Assembly (NCBI RefSeq): GCF_017052655.1
Contig: NZ_JAFIDC010000001.1
Location: 558,001-622,000, forward strand
Direction of reading: 5' to 3'
Source of the DNA: Acholeplasma equirhinis
GTDB taxonomy: Bacteria > Bacillota_I > Bacilli_A > Acholeplasmatales > Acholeplasmataceae
Length of the DNA stretch: 64,000 bases
Made by a program: the position numbers and the translations under genes. Shown here piece by piece: positions 56,444 to 64,000 of the stretch; within the stretch, counting starts at the first letter, position 1; each line of letters opens with the position of its first letter. The notes under the pieces were generated by a model. It ran no database searches. It was not told the DNA's origin and was given only the letters and a program-made list of their open reading frames with translations.

Positions 56444-58055
56444 ATTGTTGTTGTTTAATTTTACGATATTGATACATCATGGTATCAGCAAGATTAAAGA
56501 GTTCAGTTTGATCAACTGTAACTTCTCTATGAATGGCTGAACCAACTGATATACCAAATTCATAAGGTGTAGTCTTATTAACTGCTTTGACTAAACCTTC
56601 CAATATCACTAATTTTTCTTCATATATTGATGGATTTGGGTTTAAATAGATACATGCAAATTCATCTCCACCAATACGGTAGCACACACCATAATCTTTA
56701 AATACTTCTTGCATGATATCATAAGCTTTCTTAATCGCTTCATCACCTGCAACATGACCAAATGTATCATTAATTTTCTTTAAATTATCTAAATCAAACA
56801 AAATCAGTCTTAAATCTTTAAGTTTCTTATCATCTGCATAGATAAGATCTAAGTCTATTTCAAACGCAAGTCTATTCTTACCTTGTATAACGTGATCCAT
56901 ATAAGCTAACTTTTGATAAACTTCAGTTTCATAGCTCTTCTTTAATCTTGAAACAATATAATTAATGTAATTAATTAAAATATACGCCATAATAACCACG
57001 ATACCAATCGATAAATACAGTGATGTATATTCAAATCCACCAAGAATGAAGTTAATAAATTCAAATACACCAAATATGATAATAATAATTAAGGATTTAA
57101 AGATTTTAATCGATTCCAGATTCTTATGATTTTTATAATCTAAGATGAGTGAAACAGTTGCAAGAATAATACCTACTACAATCCAAAGTTGTGAATAAAT
57201 CACAGTCTCAAAATAATCTTGAATGCCAGTAAAATGAAGTACTGTAATTGCAATAAAATGTGCAACAAATAGATACTTTAACCAAATCAACATTTTCTTA
57301 TAATCTTTAAGTACATACTCAGTTAGATAGATAATCATAGGTATTGGGAAAATTGGAATAGAAATATATGCTAGCGTACCAATGAGTAATTGACTACCGG
57401 TAAAAAACTGCAACATTTTAGATTCAGCGATAATCCAAAAAGATAAAGTGACTGCAAATAGTCCCATGTAGACATAACCTTTATCTCTTGCATAACTCAT
57501 GAAGAAATTAGAGATCATGACAATTAAACCAATTGTAAGCACTATGACACCTAGAGCTAATCTAGGCATATATGTATTCATTAAATACTTATAAATCATA
57601 ATCTCACTGCCATAAAACATTTCATTAACTGTTCCAGACATTGAGCTATAAGGTGACACTAATATAATTTTTAATATCTTACCTTCAGATTGATTTGATA
57701 CAGGTATTGTATGCCATGTTGAAGCGTAAGGTTCTAATTGATTATGACCATAAGTTTTTTCATAGATTAATACATCTTCTAAATATACTTTTATATCTTG
57801 AAGGGATGTTCTAAATAAAATAAATTGTTGATCATTAAAATCCACACTGAGTTCATGTGTAATTTCATATGGTGTATGTTTTTCTACGTTTAGATTGATA
57901 GGAAGCGTGATTGGCTGATTATTATAAACCCAACCTTCATCCATTCCATTTGGGGTATCAATGTTAATTTTCAATTGATCGAATCCAATAAAAAATAAAC
58001 TTAAAAAAACTGCTATAACTGCTAGCAAGATAAAATACGGTTTATATGCTTTGAT
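56442..58055 (-). CDS. 7TM-DISM sensor GGDEF protein; start codon uncertain
   Basis: The protein (about 537 residues) has an N-terminal helix, an extracytoplasmic DISM-type beta-sandwich (about 30-160), seven membrane helices (about 165-375) and a GGDEF domain with YRIGGDEFACIY. The frame also has an ATG at 58085, but that ATG is part of a likely -10 box (TATAAT-G), so it should not be in the mRNA. A GGAGAGGGGGG ribosome-binding site then stands ahead of an ATC codon at 58055 as the best start. This would be a rare AUC start. If the ATG is used after all, the protein gains 10 residues. The RxxD site is absent. Confidence 0.82.
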   Translation of the reverse strand: MKAYKPYFILLAVIAVFLSLFFIGFDQLKINIDTPNGMDEGWVYNNQPITLPINLNVEKHTPYEITHELSVDFNDQQFILFRTSLQDIKVYLEDVLIYEKTYGHNQLEPYASTWHTIPVSNQSEGKILKIILVSPYSSMSGTVNEMFYGSEIMIYKYLMNTYMPRLALGVIVLTIGLIVMISNFFMSYARDKGYVYMGLFAVTLSFWIIAESKMLQFFTGSQLLIGTLAYISIPIFPIPMIIYLTEYVLKDYKKMLIWLKYLFVAHFIAITVLHFTGIQDYFETVIYSQLWIVVGIILATVSLILDYKNHKNLESIKIFKSLIIIIIFGVFEFINFILGGFEYTSLYLSIGIVVIMAYILINYINYIVSRLKKSYETEVYQKLAYMDHVIQGKNRLAFEIDLDLIYADDKKLKDLRLILFDLDNLKKINDTFGHVAGDEAIKKAYDIMQEVFKDYGVCYRIGGDEFACIYLNPNPSIYEEKLVILEGLVKAVNKTTPYEFGISVGSAIHREVTVDQTELFNLADTMMYQYRKIKQQQ

Positions 58056-58083
58056 AGGATTCCCCCCCTCTCCTATGCTAAAC

Positions 58084-58111
58084 ATTATACTATCTAAGTC
58101 TTCTCTCCCAA
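58084..58111 (-). promoter_or_regulatory. Promoter of the DISM-GGDEF gene
   Basis: TTGGGA (58111-58106) and TATAAT (58089-58084) are 16 bases apart on the minus strand. The -10 box runs into the upstream ATG of the gene. Confidence 0.55.
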
Positions 58112-58216
58112 GAATGGATAGATGTATCGTTTACATTTCTTATAATAAAATTATACCATTTATTTATGAAAGTAAATGCGTGAGTTTTCATTATTCTACG
58201 TTTAAAATGAAAATAA

Positions 58217-58240
58217 AACCAGAACTTGAATGCTCTGGTT
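58217..58240 (-). terminator. Terminator of the M42 peptidase gene
   Basis: The stem AACCAGA/TCTGGTT is followed by TTATTTTCATTTT on the minus strand, directly behind the stop at 58247. Confidence 0.75.
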
Positions 58241-58246
58241 AAAAAT

Positions 58247-59281
58247 TTACTTAATTAAGTATGTATAAATTAATTTTAAAGTATTTTCAATACCTTTTAA
58301 ATGGGTACGTTCCATACCATGTGAAGCAGAAACACCACTTCCAATTAATGCACCTTTAATATCACGGCCTGAACGTCTTGCAGCACCAACATCACTACCA
58401 TAATATGGGAAGATATCAACTGTAAATGTTAAATTATTTTCCTTAGCCATATTGATTAATCTGGTTGTGAGTTCATAATCATATGGACCACCAGAATCTT
58501 TCGCACAAATTGACACTGCATATTCAGAGCCTGCTAAATCAAGTCCAATACATCCCATATCAAGTGTGACAAATTCACTAATACTAGAATCAATAACTGC
58601 TGCACCATGTCCAACTTCTTCATATGTTACAAAATAAATTTTTGTATCATATTTAAATTGAATATTGTTTTCAGATGTATATTTTAATAGATTTAATAGG
58701 ATGACAACAGATGCTTTGTCATCAACAAATCGTGTCTTTAAGAATCCTGAATCTGTAATTGTAAACTTTGTATCATAAGCAACAATATCACCATTTTGAA
58801 TACCAAGTTTTTCAACATCAGCTTTAGTGAATACTTCTTCATCTAATCTAACTTCTAATTCATCAATATCTCTTGACTTAGTGTTTGCATCTTTAAAGAC
58901 ATGAACTGCAGGTGATGTAGATAATATGGTACCTGTATATTTTCTACCATCTCTGGTGTAAATTGTACAATATTCACCATCAAGTGTCGGTGTTGAAGGA
59001 CCTCCAAGTAAAGTTAATGCTAATTTACCATTTGGTTTAATTGATCTAACCATTAAACCAAGTGTATCTGTGTGTGCAGATGTTGCAACAACTTTAGATG
59101 AGTCTAAACCTTTGATTGATACTTCTAAAGCACCAGTGTTTAAAATTTTAGATTCATAACCAAATGAATCGATGTATGCTTTAACTTTGTTAATAATGTT
59201 TTCTGTGTATCCAGTTGGAGAATCGCACGTAAATATATCCTCTGCTGTTTTCTTGAAATATGTTTTATTAAATTCAATCAT
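58247..59281 (-). CDS. M42 family metallopeptidase (aminopeptidase/endoglucanase-type)
   Basis: I choose the ATG at 59281 because AAGGAG is 8 bases from it but only 2 bases from the ATG two codons earlier. The product has about 344 residues. The metal and catalytic residues of M42 are visible in order: TSAHTDTLGL, RFVDDKASVV, YEEVGHGAAV, VTLDMGCIGLDL and the C-terminal SHGMERTHLKG. M42 enzymes are cytoplasmic dodecameric aminopeptidases. It is a single gene. Confidence 0.88.
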   Translation of the reverse strand: MIEFNKTYFKKTAEDIFTCDSPTGYTENIINKVKAYIDSFGYESKILNTGALEVSIKGLDSSKVVATSAHTDTLGLMVRSIKPNGKLALTLLGGPSTPTLDGEYCTIYTRDGRKYTGTILSTSPAVHVFKDANTKSRDIDELEVRLDEEVFTKADVEKLGIQNGDIVAYDTKFTITDSGFLKTRFVDDKASVVILLNLLKYTSENNIQFKYDTKIYFVTYEEVGHGAAVIDSSISEFVTLDMGCIGLDLAGSEYAVSICAKDSGGPYDYELTTRLINMAKENNLTFTVDIFPYYGSDVGAARRSGRDIKGALIGSGVSASHGMERTHLKGIENTLKLIYTYLIK

Positions 59282-59330
59282 AATCATTTCTCCTTATATA
59301 CTTAAATATTATATCAATTTAAAAAGAAAA

Positions 59331-59351
59331 AAGTCTGATATTTCAGACCTT
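59331..59351 (-). terminator. Terminator of the ring-cleaving dioxygenase gene
   Basis: The stem GTCTGA/TCAGAC with an extra G-U pair is followed by TTTTTTC on the minus strand. Confidence 0.8.
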
Positions 59352-59373
59352 TTTTAAAAATTGATAAATTAAA

Positions 59374-60360
59374 TTATAAATATTCTTTTTTAAAAGTTTT
59401 ATCGCTTCGCTTTGTATCAAATTGTCTAACGACACTTTCGACATAAGCTCTATTATTCATATATTTTGGAGGTAGTGCTAATGTTTCTCCAAGCGTTTCA
59501 TAAGTTTCTTCATGATCGATAAATCCTGGACCATCAGTTGCAAATTCAAACAAGATACCAGGATAGAGTCTTGAATATAGTGACTCAAAATAATATCGAT
59601 CGACATAACCTGATGTTTGGAATCCTAAATTGAATAAATAATTTTCCCATTCATGAATATCTTCAGTTGAAGTTACTCTAAATGCTAGGTGATGAACACC
59701 ACCAAAGCCTTGTCTATGTGGTGGTAGTATGATATTTTCTTCAACAATAATAGAACCACCATTACCTCCTAATCCAACTTCAAATAAATGATATTGCCCT
59801 TCTTTAGAAACTTTTTCAAATCCCATAACATCAACTAATACTTTTTGCATATAATCAAGACGATTTACTGTTAAAAATACAGGACCTAATCCGATAATTG
59901 AATATTCATCTGGAACTGGACCTTTTTTCCATGGTTTACCTGGTTTAACACCATTTAAATTCTCATCAGAAAAAAGTGCATATGGTTGATCATCAAAATC
60001 ATAAAAGAAAATATACTTTCTACCGAACATTTCTTTGATATCAGTATGTTTAACTTGATATTTGTCAAAACGCTTAATCCAATATTCTAAAGCTTTATTG
60101 TTTGAAACTCTAAATCCACTTCTAGAAATTTCATTAGTTCCATGAACTGCTTTCGAAATACCTTTGAAATCAAAGAAGGTCATATCAGTTCCTGCATTGC
60201 CTTCATCATCAGCAAAAAACAAGTGATATGTTTGAATGTCATCTTGGTTTACAGTTTTTTTAACAAGTCTCATACCTAATATAAAGGTGAAGAAATCATA
60301 AATCTTTTCTGCAGATGAAGTTATTGCAGTGATATGATGAATACCGTGTATTGTTGTCAT
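59374..60360 (-). CDS. Ring-cleaving dioxygenase-like VOC protein (MhqO/LinE type)
   Basis: The 328-residue protein contains two glyoxalase/VOC modules. The first opens with IHGIHHITAITSSAEKIYDFF and the second has GFGGVHHLAFRVTS. The metal ligands H, H and E are visible (HHIT, HHLAF, LFEFATDGPGF). B. subtilis MhqO and MhqA are close relatives and protect against quinones. The perfect palindrome upstream (60398-60413) resembles the MhqR box and supports the assignment. GGATG precedes the start. Confidence 0.88.
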   Translation of the reverse strand: MTTIHGIHHITAITSSAEKIYDFFTFILGMRLVKKTVNQDDIQTYHLFFADDEGNAGTDMTFFDFKGISKAVHGTNEISRSGFRVSNNKALEYWIKRFDKYQVKHTDIKEMFGRKYIFFYDFDDQPYALFSDENLNGVKPGKPWKKGPVPDEYSIIGLGPVFLTVNRLDYMQKVLVDVMGFEKVSKEGQYHLFEVGLGGNGGSIIVEENIILPPHRQGFGGVHHLAFRVTSTEDIHEWENYLFNLGFQTSGYVDRYYFESLYSRLYPGILFEFATDGPGFIDHEETYETLGETLALPPKYMNNRAYVESVVRQFDTKRSDKTFKKEYL

Positions 60361-60397
60361 ATGGATTACATCCTTTCTTGTATCTTACTTTCATTAT

Positions 60398-60413
60398 ATT
60401 TCGAATTCGAAAT
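60398..60413. promoter_or_regulatory. MhqR-like operator
   Basis: ATTTCGAATTCGAAAT is a perfect 16-bp palindrome directly ahead of the -10 box (TATAAT on the minus strand) of the dioxygenase gene. The B. subtilis MhqR box has the same CGAATTCG core. Confidence 0.65.
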
Positions 60414-60464
60414 AATTAATTAGAATTTGCTTTATAACTTGAATTATGTGAATTAGTAATAAAA

Positions 60465-60490
60465 AAGTTTGATACAAAAGTACCAAACTT
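60465..60490 (-). terminator. Terminator of tmRNA
   Basis: The stem AAGTTTG/CAAACTT with a 12-base loop is followed by TTTTATT on the minus strand. It lies 15 bases beyond the CCA end. Confidence 0.85.
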
Positions 60491-60504
60491 AATCGTTATC
60501 ATTT

Positions 60505-60852
60505 TGGTGGAACCGACGGGATTTGAACCCGTGTACGAGATTGGTCCACTATCATAGTCTACATGTTTAGTCAATTTGATGATTTAATACCGCTTAGTAA
60601 ACTGACAAAATTAGCAAGTACGAGCCGAGTGTTATTTCATTCATCCTACCTAGGCATATAGGAATGAACTAACTTGCTATCTAAGGCTAGCTTAAGTCGC
60701 AAGTATACTTAAGGTTGCCAGCTTAATCGACTATTATGCGAAAGCTAAAGTTTGAGTTTGATTTCCGGTTATTTTAACCTCGCGTTTTAAACTGCGCTAC
60801 CAGTACATGCATATGATAACTTCGTAACCCCGGCGAATCCATAAACGGTCCC
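60505..60852 (-). ncRNA. ssrA: tmRNA (transfer-messenger RNA)
   Basis: The 5' end GGGACCG and the 3' end CGGTTCC-A-CCA form a 7-bp acceptor stem with one G-U pair, and the T arm CGGGTTCAAATCCCG is intact. The start of the RNA (ATGGATTCGCCGGGGTTACG) fits tmRNA, and the length of about 348 bases is normal. The tag frame (60766 to 60737) probably reads GNQTQTLAFA, followed by tandem TAA-TAG stops, and ends in the AFA type known from Mollicutes. The resume codon is taken as GGA, which is uncertain. tmRNA rescues stalled ribosomes with SmpB. Confidence 0.93.
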
Positions 60853-60862
60853 AGGCGTAGTC

Positions 60863-60891
60863 ATTATATAACATATATATAATTTATGCAA
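60863..60891 (-). promoter_or_regulatory. tmRNA promoter
   Basis: TATAAT (60868-60863) lies ten bases ahead of the mature 5' end. TTGCAT (60891-60886) is 17 bases further upstream as a weak -35 box. Confidence 0.65.
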
Positions 60892-60897
60892 ATAAAA

Positions 60898-60915
60898 AAT
60901 GACCTTGCGGTCATT
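60898..60915 (-). terminator. Terminator of the ECF S-component gene
   Basis: The stem AATGACC/GGTCATT has a 4-base loop and is followed by TTTTTATTT on the minus strand. It insulates ssrA. Confidence 0.85.
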
Positions 60916-60920
60916 AATTA

Positions 60921-61694
60921 TTAATCATTTAAAAGTCTTAGTTCAACAATTGGAAGTTTAGATAAAACTAAGTAAATTGGTGTACCAATAAATGCTGCTG
61001 CCACTGCTTCTAAAATACCATTGAAATAAGTAATCATAAAGATTGTTTCAATGACATTTGCATCTGGTATTAATGCTTCTAAAATATCGTATGCAAATAC
61101 TGCAGCAAATGATAATACTAAGATCGTATGAATTAAAGTTCCTAAGATAAAGATTGAAGGAATTAATAAAGCTTTATAACTATGTTTTCTATACAAATGA
61201 TAATATAAAGCACCAATTGCAAGTATAATTACAACTGCAATTAAATATCTCCAAATTTGATCGAGTGAACTAAAGATGAAATTTGCACCAAAGAAAATTG
61301 TAACTGATGTTACAAGCCCAATAACAACGAGTAAGATTGCATAAGCTCTAGAATTATCGACTAATTTTCTTGTATGTTTAAATAAATAATGTACTGCTAC
61401 TGCAAATAAAAGTCTAGGAATGATTGAAATCATTGGATTTATAAATGCACCAGTGAATCCCACTTGATTCAATGATCCTTGAATTAAACTTACAACACCA
61501 AATGCTAGTGCAGGTATAAAGGCATATTTTCTTCTAAATAATACAGCTGCAATTAATACTGGTATATGAAGTATTGTAGTTTCATTACCTGGCATTAAAG
61601 TGATGAATCCAAGCCCCGGTATGAACCCCATTAAAAATATAAGTGCGACAAAAAATGATGTCAGCACTAGTTCAAAAGTTTCGTTTCTTTTCAC
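60921..61694 (-). CDS. ECF transporter S component (vitamin-type)
   Basis: The 257-residue protein has about six helices and the ECF S-component look: ALIFLMGFIPGLGFITLMPG, HIPVLIAAVLFRRKYAFIPALAFGV and FINPMISIIPRLLFAVAV. It extends further at the C-terminus than typical S components. The start codon is GTG at 61694, with GGAG 9 bases ahead. The substrate (pantothenate, niacin, another vitamin or a metal) is not recognisable. The shared EcfT/EcfA module would be encoded elsewhere. Confidence 0.85.
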   Translation of the reverse strand: MKRNETFELVLTSFFVALIFLMGFIPGLGFITLMPGNETTILHIPVLIAAVLFRRKYAFIPALAFGVVSLIQGSLNQVGFTGAFINPMISIIPRLLFAVAVHYLFKHTRKLVDNSRAYAILLVVIGLVTSVTIFFGANFIFSSLDQIWRYLIAVVIILAIGALYYHLYRKHSYKALLIPSIFILGTLIHTILVLSFAAVFAYDILEALIPDANVIETIFMITYFNGILEAVAAAFIGTPIYLVLSKLPIVELRLLND

Positions 61695-61709
61695 TTCTTA
61701 TTCTCCTTT

Positions 61710-61730
61710 TTAGGCCACTTTGGGTCCCAT
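61710..61730 (-). other. Six-codon upstream reading frame in the ECF leader
   Basis: ATG-GGA-CCC-AAA-GTG-GCC-TAA lies between the likely -10 box (TATAAT, 61748-61743) and the ribosome-binding site of the ECF gene. It would begin about six bases behind the transcription start. It may be chance. Confidence 0.25.
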
Positions 61731-61760
61731 AAGTATGAAATAATTATACCATAATGAATA

Positions 61761-62192
61761 TTATGAGGTTTTGGAATTTGCTTCAAAAATATCAAATAAA
61801 AGTTGATAATGTTTCAGTCTTAATGCAATCATTTGATCATTAGATTTAGTGGAATAAAAAACAAAATTCGATAAAAAATCTAAATACTTTATGACATGTG
61901 ATCGATCTTTAAAACATAACATCATTTGTTCAAGTGCATTTTGAATGATTTGATAAGCTCTCTTATTTGTTTTTTCAAAAATAATCGTTAAATCATTAAT
62001 GGAGATTTGATTACTAAGATATGCATCAATTTTACCCTTAGTCATTTCAATTTCTGGATAATTTATATCTAACCCTAATGAATAAAGACATTGAAGTTGC
62101 CACTGAAATAATTCATGATCTGTAACTTTTAATAAGATATTTTTAATCTCATTACCAATATTTAGTTGTTTATTAAATGGATTAATCTTCAA
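61761..62192 (-). CDS. Hypothetical helical protein
   Basis: The product has about 143 residues if it starts at the TTG at 62192, with AGGAG seven bases ahead; the frame itself extends 14 codons further to 62234 but with no ribosome-binding site there. The sequence is mostly alpha-helical (NEIKNILLKVTDHELFQWQL, KRAYQIIQNALEQMMLCF). No domain or membrane segment was recognised. It faces a divergent membrane-protein gene. Confidence 0.6.
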   Translation of the reverse strand: MKINPFNKQLNIGNEIKNILLKVTDHELFQWQLQCLYSLGLDINYPEIEMTKGKIDAYLSNQISINDLTIIFEKTNKRAYQIIQNALEQMMLCFKDRSHVIKYLDFLSNFVFYSTKSNDQMIALRLKHYQLLFDIFEANSKTS

Positions 62193-62327
62193 TTTTACTC
62201 TCCTAAACCCTCTAAAGTCGCTATATATACGCATTTACTTATACAATTAATTGATAAATTATGTTAAAAATGTTACAATGATAAAGGAATTATTATATAA
62301 TGTAAAAAACGAGGTGAATTGCAAGAA

Positions 62328-62795
62328 ATGGAAATGTTTAAAAAATATATGCCTCAAATCTCCCTTGGTGCCGGGATCTTAGTTCTATTATGTCTCTTTT
62401 TGCCGACAATATCAATTAGAACTACAACTGGTGATTACGAATTCTTAGGGATGTTCGTGGCTTTTGGATCTAACTCAACTGAATTTAAGTTTCAAATGAA
62501 TTTTGTATTATTACTTGCATTCTTATTACCTATTATCGCAGGTTTAATTCATTTTTTCACAAAGAATCATCCTAAGAAATTATTATTCCAATACATTTCA
62601 GTTACTTTATTCGTAGTTGGTGGTATCTTATTCTTCTCATCACCTGCTTTATTCCAAGCATTAACTGGTCAAGTTTTCATTGATAATGCAGCTAATCTTT
62701 ATACTGCAAATTATGGATTTGGAGCAATCTTATCAGGTGTCTTTTCAATTCTTACAGCATTAACTTCTGTAATGACTGCTTTAGTTGTTGAATAA
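62328..62795 (+). CDS. Hypothetical membrane protein with four helices
   Basis: I take the ATG at 62328 (about 155 residues), because the TTG three codons earlier is only two to three bases behind GAGGTG. Four helices are predicted (about 12-27, 58-76, 88-106 and 132-152). Nothing identifies the family. It has its own promoter region and a strong terminator. Confidence 0.65.
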   Translation: MEMFKKYMPQISLGAGILVLLCLFLPTISIRTTTGDYEFLGMFVAFGSNSTEFKFQMNFVLLLAFLLPIIAGLIHFFTKNHPKKLLFQYISVTLFVVGGILFFSSPALFQALTGQVFIDNAANLYTANYGFGAILSGVFSILTALTSVMTALVVE

Positions 62796-62816
62796 AAAAA
62801 GGCGAAAGCCTTTTTT
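62795..62816. terminator. Bidirectional terminator
   Basis: The 9-bp stem AAAAAAGGC/GCCTTTTTT with a GAAA loop serves the plus-strand gene and also overlaps the stop codon of the convergent M20 gene. Confidence 0.88.
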
Positions 62817-63942
62817 ATTTAATTAGATTTAAAGTTTTCAAAATACCTTTGTAGTAATTTAGACCATTCAATAAAACAATTTCATCAAAATTAAAGAAAT
62901 TTGAATGCAGAGGATGAATATATCCTCTTTTTTCATTTCTTGAACCTATTAATGCAAAGAACCCTGGTACTGCTTTTTGGTAATATGCAAAGTCTTCTGA
63001 GAACATATAAGGTTTAGTTTCGACAATTTCATCTTTTGACAATGATTTTTTTACAATCTCATAAAGTTCTGGTGCATTATTAACCGCTGGATAATAATCT
63101 ACAATATTTGTTTTAATTTCAACACCATACATATTAGATATACCTTCTGCCATAGAAACCATACGTGCTTTCATTGTTTCAAAAGTATGATCATCAAATC
63201 CACGCATTGTACCAGATAAGGTAACTTTATTCGCAATAATATTTCTAGCTTCTCCACCATGAATGGTACCAATTGTAATGACACCGGATTCAAGTGGATC
63301 TGTGTATCTTGAAATGATTTCATTTAAAGATGTTACAAGTTGACTAGCAGCAATAATAGCATCTTTACCTTCTTGAGGCATCGCACCATGCGCAGATGTT
63401 CCTAAAACTTCAAAATCAAATTCAGCATTACGTGCTAATAGTGGTCCTGCTTTAATTCCGACTTTACCTTCAGGTAGTCCTGGGAAAAGATGGATACCAA
63501 ATATCATTTCAACATTAAAATCAGATAATGCACCTTCTTCAATCATAACCTTAGCACCACCTGGACCTTCTTCTGCAGGCTGGAAGAGTAATACAATACT
63601 CTTTTCAGGTTCGCTTTGAGTTGATAGGAATTCTGCTAGACCTAATAACACTGACATGTGACCATCATGACCACAAGCATGCATTTTACCATCGTATTTA
63701 GATTTAAAGTCAACATTTGTTGCTTCAAATACAGGTAGTGCATCCATGTCTGAACGAAAAGCAATCGCTTTTTTTGATTTACCTTTTTTAACAGCAACTA
63801 AACCAGTTTTTGCGTATACTTTAGGTTCATACCCCCAAGATTCAAGTTTAGTTTTTACATAATTAAAAGTTTCAAATAAATCGAATTCTAGTTCTGGTAT
63901 CTGATGTAATTCACGTCTGTATTGTGTTAATTTTTCTAACAT
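62815..63942 (-). CDS. M20 family amidohydrolase (N-acyl amino acid deacetylase type)
   Basis: I choose the ATG at 63942, because AGGAAG lies 8 bases ahead. The product (about 375 residues) has the M20D residues in order: RRELHQIPELEF, RSDMDALPV, MHACGHDGHMS, QPAEEGPGGAKVM and the C-terminal FSEDFAYYQ. The family removes acyl groups from amino acids. An N-acetyldiaminopimelate deacetylase role is possible if the upstream gene belongs to the lysine pathway, but this is unproven. It begins five bases after the stop of the upstream gene. Confidence 0.87.
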   Translation of the reverse strand: MLEKLTQYRRELHQIPELEFDLFETFNYVKTKLESWGYEPKVYAKTGLVAVKKGKSKKAIAFRSDMDALPVFEATNVDFKSKYDGKMHACGHDGHMSVLLGLAEFLSTQSEPEKSIVLLFQPAEEGPGGAKVMIEEGALSDFNVEMIFGIHLFPGLPEGKVGIKAGPLLARNAEFDFEVLGTSAHGAMPQEGKDAIIAASQLVTSLNEIISRYTDPLESGVITIGTIHGGEARNIIANKVTLSGTMRGFDDHTFETMKARMVSMAEGISNMYGVEIKTNIVDYYPAVNNAPELYEIVKKSLSKDEIVETKPYMFSEDFAYYQKAVPGFFALIGSRNEKRGYIHPLHSNFFNFDEIVLLNGLNYYKGILKTLNLIK

Positions 63943-63947
63943 GAAAA

Positions 63948-64000
63948 TCACTTCCTTAAATCATCTAGGATTTTAGTTTTATCAATCGTTTTTTCGTCTT
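63948..64000 (-). CDS. C-terminal end of an unidentified gene
   Basis: The last 16 codons (DEKTIDKTKILDDLRK, then TGA at 63950-63948) of a gene that enters from the right edge. The tail resembles the end of DapH/DapD-type acetyltransferases as I recall it, but this is too short to decide. It is in one operon with the M20 gene. Confidence 0.5.
   Translation of the reverse strand, partial: DEKTIDKTKILDDLRK

Noticed and set aside
1-64000. Use of TGA as tryptophan (Mycoplasma code)
   Set aside because: All major genes use TGG for Trp, remain intact with TGA as stop, and several end with TGA, for example 30714 and 63948.
1-64000. CRISPR arrays, prophage, rRNA and tRNA genes
   Set aside because: No array of spaced direct repeats, phage module, rRNA or cloverleaf was seen other than tmRNA.

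Overview
The window is AT-rich DNA that fits a wall-less Firmicute relative, most likely Acholeplasma or another member of the Acholeplasmataceae. Three things suggest this: intact frames in which TGA acts only as a stop, many lipoproteins with no cell-wall biosynthesis or sortase-anchor genes, and a beta-1,3-glucan phosphorylase locus of a kind known from Acholeplasma laidlawii. The species assignment is inference. Most genes up to about 38 kb are on the minus strand.

Positions 1-1328 hold the 5' part of an ABC transporter gene. Positions 1515-29145 form one beta-1,3-glucan (laminarin-type) utilisation region built from two minus-strand operons. The right operon (29145 to 21448) encodes a domain-permuted GH3 beta-glucosidase, a GH94 phosphorylase, a cupin, a cytoplasmic GH16 endoglucanase and a LacI-type regulator. 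The left operon (21273 to 1515) encodes a large GH94-like/GH161-like phosphorylase, a surface lipoprotein with four carbohydrate-binding modules, a solute-binding lipoprotein, a giant membrane-tethered solute-binding protein, two separate pairs of sugar permeases, an NHL-TPR-Yip1 membrane protein, a DUF5696-like protein and an exported GH16 laminarinase. Three copies of the same operator (GAAATCGGTTTC) sit just downstream of the two operon promoters, and cre-like sites lie nearby. Glucan would be cut outside the cell, bound, imported, trimmed and phosphorolysed inside.

Positions 29256-38311 hold mostly housekeeping and orphan genes: a small membrane protein, a DUF1538 transporter with two PII-like proteins, two small membrane proteins, PepF, a GGDEF/HD-GYP protein and a RibBA-like protein whose RibB half looks degenerate. 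After the divergent regulatory region 38312-38583 come an rRNA methyltransferase, a lipoprotein and an IS3 element that split a terminator. Then follow an ABC-2 exporter, a LURP-one protein, a HAD phosphatase, an MBL-fold hydrolase and another lipoprotein.

Positions 47826-53738 (+) hold the most unusual cassette: a 38-residue peptide, a secreted protein with InlB-type repeats, a HprK-like kinase fused to an ER-type signal-peptidase-like domain, and a secreted GHL10 protein whose start codon overlaps the stop of the fusion gene. The two secreted proteins share a domain of roughly 300 residues. I propose this as a candidate peptide processing or surface system.

Positions 53784-64000 hold a lipoprotein, two GGDEF proteins, a GyrI-like protein, an M42 peptidase, a ring-cleaving dioxygenase with an MhqR-like operator, tmRNA, an ECF transporter S component, two hypothetical genes, an M20 amidohydrolase and the last codons of another gene. 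Apart from the tmRNA locus there is no gene-free stretch longer than 300 bases.
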